In this document: positions 13,410 to 15,993 of the stretch, piece after piece
Layout of the letters: every line of letters starts with the position of its first letter
Numbering within the stretch: the first letter of the stretch is position 1
From: JAZQNC01 sp045536155
GTDB taxonomy: Bacteria; Bacillota; Clostridia; Oscillospirales; CAG-272
Assembly (NCBI GenBank): GCA_045536155.1
Contig: JAZSMZ010000141.1
Span: forward strand, 1-15,993
Direction of reading: 5' to 3'
Length of the DNA: 15,993 bases
Position numbers and translations under genes: made by a program
Notes under the pieces: generated by a model
Database searches by the model: none
Told to the model about the DNA's origin: nothing
Seen by the model: only the letters and a program-made list of their open reading frames with translations

Positions 13410-15887
13410 GTGAAAATAAGACAGTATAACGTAAGCGGCATGAGCTGTGCGGCCTGCTCGGCGAGAGTGGAAAAGGCGGTCAGCGCACTCGACGGAGTGG
13501 ACAGCTGTGCGGTCAATCTGCTGACAGGCTCGATGACGGTCGAGGGAAGTGCCGGAGATGGCGAGATAATATCAGCCGTCGAAAAGGCGGGATACGGAGC
13601 ATCGCCAAAGGGCAAGGATGCGAAAAAAGCAAAGGCAAATGACGAAAACGAGCTTGAAGCGAAGAGCAAAAACGAGATCGCTTCGATAAAGAAACGCCTT
13701 TTGTCATCGGTCGTTTTTCTCCTGCTTTTGATGTATCTGTCGATGGGACCGATGCTTTCATTGCCAAAGCCCTCCTTTTTAAGCGAAAACCCGCTCGCCG
13801 ATGCGCTCTGCCAGATGATGCTGGCGGCCGCGGTCATGATCATCAACGGCAAGTTTTTCACCGTCGGCATAAAGGGACTTTTGCACGCATCGCCCAATAT
13901 GGACACCCTCGTCGCACTCGGCTCGGGCGCATCCTTTATATACAGCGTGTGCGCCGTATTTTTGATGAGCGACGCTTATGTCAAGGGCGATTTTGCTATG
14001 GCAATGAGCTATCACCACGATCTGTGGTTTGAATCTGCCGCCATGATACTCACCCTTATCACCGTCGGCAAGCTGCTCGAGGCTATATCGAAGGGCAAAA
14101 CGACGAGCGCGATAAGCTCGCTGATAAAGCTTTCGCCCAAAAGCGCGGTCATATTGCGCGATGGCGAGGAGATCACGGTAGCGATCGACGAGGTCAAGGT
14201 CGGTGACCTTTTCGTTGTCCGCCCGGGACAGAGCATACCCGTCGACGGAAAGATAATCGAGGGTCATTCAGCAATAGACGAATCGGCGCTGAGCGGAGAG
14301 AGCGTACCCGTTGACAAGAGTGTCGGGGACAGCGTTTCGGCCGCTACGATAAATCAGAACGGACATCTTGTCTGCCGTGCCGAGCGCGTCGGCGAGGACA
14401 CCACCCTTTCACAGATAATCAAAATGGTGAGCGATGCGTCGTCGGGCAAGGCGCCCATCGCGCGCATTGCAGATAAGGTTTCGGGAGTGTTCGTACCCGC
14501 GGTAATGGCGATCGCCGCCGTTACGGCAATAGTCTGGTTATCTCTCGGTCAGACGGTACCGTTTGCGCTCGCACGGGCGGTGTCGGTGCTTGTTATAAGC
14601 TGTCCCTGCGCGCTCGGACTCGCAACTCCCGTCGCTATCATGGTGGGAAGCGGTGTTGGCGCAAAGCGCGGAATTTTATTTAAAACGGCAACCGCACTCG
14701 AAAATGCGGGAAAGTGCGACATCGTGCTGCTCGACAAAACGGGCACGATCACCAAGGGCAAGCCTGCTCTTACCGATATTCACGCTTTCGGCGGCGAGAG
14801 CGAGCTTTTGAAGATCGCATATTCGCTCGAAAGCAAAAGCGAGCATCCTTTGTCCTATGCCATTGTAAGCTATTGCGAAGAAAAATCGGTCGAAAAATGC
14901 GACGTTGACGATTTTATCGCCATCGCGGGCAACGGACTTTCGGGCGTGTTGGATGGCGAAAGAGTATATGCAGGCTCGCAAAGCTTTATTAAAACGGTCG
15001 CCGAAATCGACGAAAAAGCATCCGATGAGGCTGAAAGATACGCCGCCGAGGGCAAAACACCCATCTTTTTTGCAAAAGAGGGCACTCTTATCGGCCTTGC
15101 CGCTCTGTCCGACACGGTAAAAGAGGACAGCGCCGATGCGGTAGACACGATGAAGAAAATGGGGCTTCGCGTTGTCATGCTGACGGGCGACAACGAAAAA
15201 ACAGCCGCGGCGATCGCAAAAAAAGTAGGTATTGACGAAATTTTCGCCTCCCTTCTGCCTTCGGATAAGGAAAGGATCGTTCGCAAAATGCAAAAGCAGG
15301 GCAAGGTCGCAATGGTGGGCGACGGAATCAACGATTCGCCCGCGCTTACGCGCGCTGATACGGGAATTTCGGTTGCGGCAGGCACCGATATTGCCGAATC
15401 GGCCTCCGACGTTGTGCTGATGAACAGCCGACTTTCCGACGTTCCCGCGCTGATAAAGCTTAGCCGTTCGACAAGGAAAAATATAAAGGAAAATCTCTTT
15501 TGGGCATTTTTCTACAACGTCGTCTGTATTCCTCTCGCCTCGGGCGTATTTGAAGGCGTTCTCGGTTGGGAACTCAGTCCCATGATCGGCGCTTTGGCAA
15601 TGAGTCTTTCATCTTTTTGCGTTGTAAGCAATGCGCTGAGGTTGAATTTTGTAAATCTGAATGTAAAGAAAAAGGAAAAAAAGATCATGAAAAAGACTGT
15701 AAAGATTGGGGGCATGATGTGCCCCCACTGCTCGGGACGCGTTGAAAAGGCGCTTAAAGAGATAGACGGAGTGATCTCTGCCGAGGCAAGTCACGAAACA
15801 AAGAGCGCAACGATCGAAATGTCGCGCGATATTTCCGATAGCGAGCTGCGTGCTGTAATCGAGGCGCAGGGATATAAGGTAATATAA
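13410..15887 (+). CDS. copA: Copper-translocating P1B-type ATPase with N- and C-terminal HMA domains
   Basis: 825 aa from a GTG start with AGAGG close upstream (short spacing). HMA1 is at residues 1-65 with GMSCAAC (10-16). Eight TM helices are expected. The actuator loop has LSGES in the TGES position. CPC (398-400) is in TM6, the phosphorylated Asp442 in DKTGT, then HPLSYAI, MLTGDN and GDGINDSPAL (Asp638). YN in TM7 (FFYNVVCIP) and MSLSS in TM8 are the Cu(I)-selective class P1B-1 signature. Known role: ATP-driven export of Cu(I) from the cytoplasm. A second HMA domain with GMMCPHC (768-774) follows the last TM helix at residues 760-825, where most CopA proteins end. It begins at an in-frame ATG with AAAGGA upstream. 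No copper-responsive operator was recognised. Ag(I) transport is also usual for the class. Confidence 0.95.
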   Translation: MKIRQYNVSGMSCAACSARVEKAVSALDGVDSCAVNLLTGSMTVEGSAGDGEIISAVEKAGYGASPKGKDAKKAKANDENELEAKSKNEIASIKKRLLSSVVFLLLLMYLSMGPMLSLPKPSFLSENPLADALCQMMLAAAVMIINGKFFTVGIKGLLHASPNMDTLVALGSGASFIYSVCAVFLMSDAYVKGDFAMAMSYHHDLWFESAAMILTLITVGKLLEAISKGKTTSAISSLIKLSPKSAVILRDGEEITVAIDEVKVGDLFVVRPGQSIPVDGKIIEGHSAIDESALSGESVPVDKSVGDSVSAATINQNGHLVCRAERVGEDTTLSQIIKMVSDASSGKAPIARIADKVSGVFVPAVMAIAAVTAIVWLSLGQTVPFALARAVSVLVISCPCALGLATPVAIMVGSGVGAKRGILFKTATALENAGKCDIVLLDKTGTITKGKPALTDIHAFGGESELLKIAYSLESKSEHPLSYAIVSYCEEKSVEKCDVDDFIAIAGNGLSGVLDGERVYAGSQSFIKTVAEIDEKASDEAERYAAEGKTPIFFAKEGTLIGLAALSDTVKEDSADAVDTMKKMGLRVVMLTGDNEKTAAAIAKKVGIDEIFASLLPSDKERIVRKMQKQGKVAMVGDGINDSPALTRADTGISVAAGTDIAESASDVVLMNSRLSDVPALIKLSRSTRKNIKENLFWAFFYNVVCIPLASGVFEGVLGWELSPMIGALAMSLSSFCVVSNALRLNFVNLNVKKKEKKIMKKTVKIGGMMCPHCSGRVEKALKEIDGVISAEASHETKSATIEMSRDISDSELRAVIEAQGYKVI
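15687..15887 (+). CDS. Possible internally started CopZ-like chaperone (C-terminal HMA of CopA)
   Basis: ATG 15687 is in frame with copA and preceded by AAAGGA about 10 nt upstream, inside a Lys-rich linker (VKKKEKK). Translation from here would give a 66-aa protein starting MKKTVKIGGMMCPHC, the size and motif of a free copper chaperone. The fused domain is certain; separate synthesis is speculation. Confidence 0.35.
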   Translation: MKKTVKIGGMMCPHCSGRVEKALKEIDGVISAEASHETKSATIEMSRDISDSELRAVIEAQGYKVI

Positions 15888-15911
15888 AAGGAAATATAAA
15901 AGGTGATATAA

Positions 15912-15945
15912 GCCGAAAATCGGATTTTGCTTTTTTTGCAAAAGC
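15912..15945 (+). terminator. Probable weak terminator after copA
   Basis: CCGA-AAA-TCGG followed by ATTTTGCTTTTTTT, with a second possible hairpin TTTTGC/GCAAAA in the T-tract. The stem is short, so confidence is moderate. Confidence 0.5.
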
Positions 15946-15968
15946 CTATTATTTTTTTGAAAAATATC

Positions 15969-15993
15969 TTGACATTGCGAAAAAATATTGGTA
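15969..15993 (+). promoter_or_regulatory. Promoter -35 cut by the window end
   Basis: TTGACA at 15969-15974. With a 17-bp spacer the -10 would start at 15992, where the sequence reads TA before the window stops. It probably drives the next gene outside the window. Confidence 0.5.

Noticed and set aside
1..15993. CRISPR array, tRNA, rRNA, insertion sequence, prophage or toxin-antitoxin pair
   Set aside because: No regularly spaced repeats, cloverleaf, transposase, integrase or phage motif was found; the only tandem repeats are coding repeats in the surface protein.

Overview
The window looks like a chromosomal segment from a Gram-positive anaerobe of class Clostridia, probably an Oscillospirales/Ruminococcaceae-type organism. 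This is judged from clostridial-type pilus operon proteins, a rubrerythrin, a class B sortase with a sortable surface protein, a c-di-GMP-I riboswitch, strong AGGAGG-type ribosome binding sites and moderate GC. Taxonomy is inference; there is no rRNA or other phylogenetic marker. No mobile element, tRNA, rRNA or CRISPR array was found. No gene-free stretch exceeds 300 bases.

Left block (1-4586, + strand): the distal part of a type IV pilus or type II-secretion-like operon. In order it holds a transglutaminase-like protein (5' end cut by the window), a PilC/GspF-type platform protein, four small single-pass membrane proteins (pilin/pseudopilin-like or companion proteins, one DUF4860-like), and a PilT-type ATPase. 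A perfect bidirectional terminator closes the block.

Central block (4585-12710): a likely cyclic-di-GMP and cell-surface module. A 1117-aa minus-strand protein carries a pseudo-receiver, an HD-GYP domain, PAS-like regions, an intact GGDEF domain with I-site, and a GAF-like C-terminus. It therefore has the motifs to both make and break c-di-GMP. Divergent to it is a SARP/BTAD-type transcription regulator whose C-terminus reads as a degenerate GGDEF domain that keeps the RxxD I-site. Next come a small protein of unknown function, a c-di-GMP-I riboswitch, a secreted repeat-rich surface protein with a VPQTG sorting signal, and a class B sortase. The promoters of the small-protein/surface-protein unit and of the sortase share the same layout: paired TGTNAC-type repeats exactly 12 bp apart, then GGTATAATAT, with the start codon 37 bp from the -10. 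This suggests one shared activator, plausibly the neighbouring SARP-type protein.

Right block (12711-15993): rubrerythrin with a near-consensus sigma-A promoter and its own terminator, then a copper-type P1B ATPase with an N-terminal and an additional C-terminal heavy-metal-associated domain. The C-terminal domain begins at an in-frame ATG preceded by a plausible ribosome binding site and may also be made separately as a CopZ-like chaperone. The window ends in a consensus -35 hexamer of a promoter whose -10 would lie just outside.

Working model (inference): c-di-GMP level, set by the GGDEF/HD-GYP protein, would be read twice, once by the SARP-pseudoGGDEF regulator at transcription and once by the riboswitch on the surface-protein mRNA. 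This would coordinate adhesin display by sortase with pilus-based surface behaviour.
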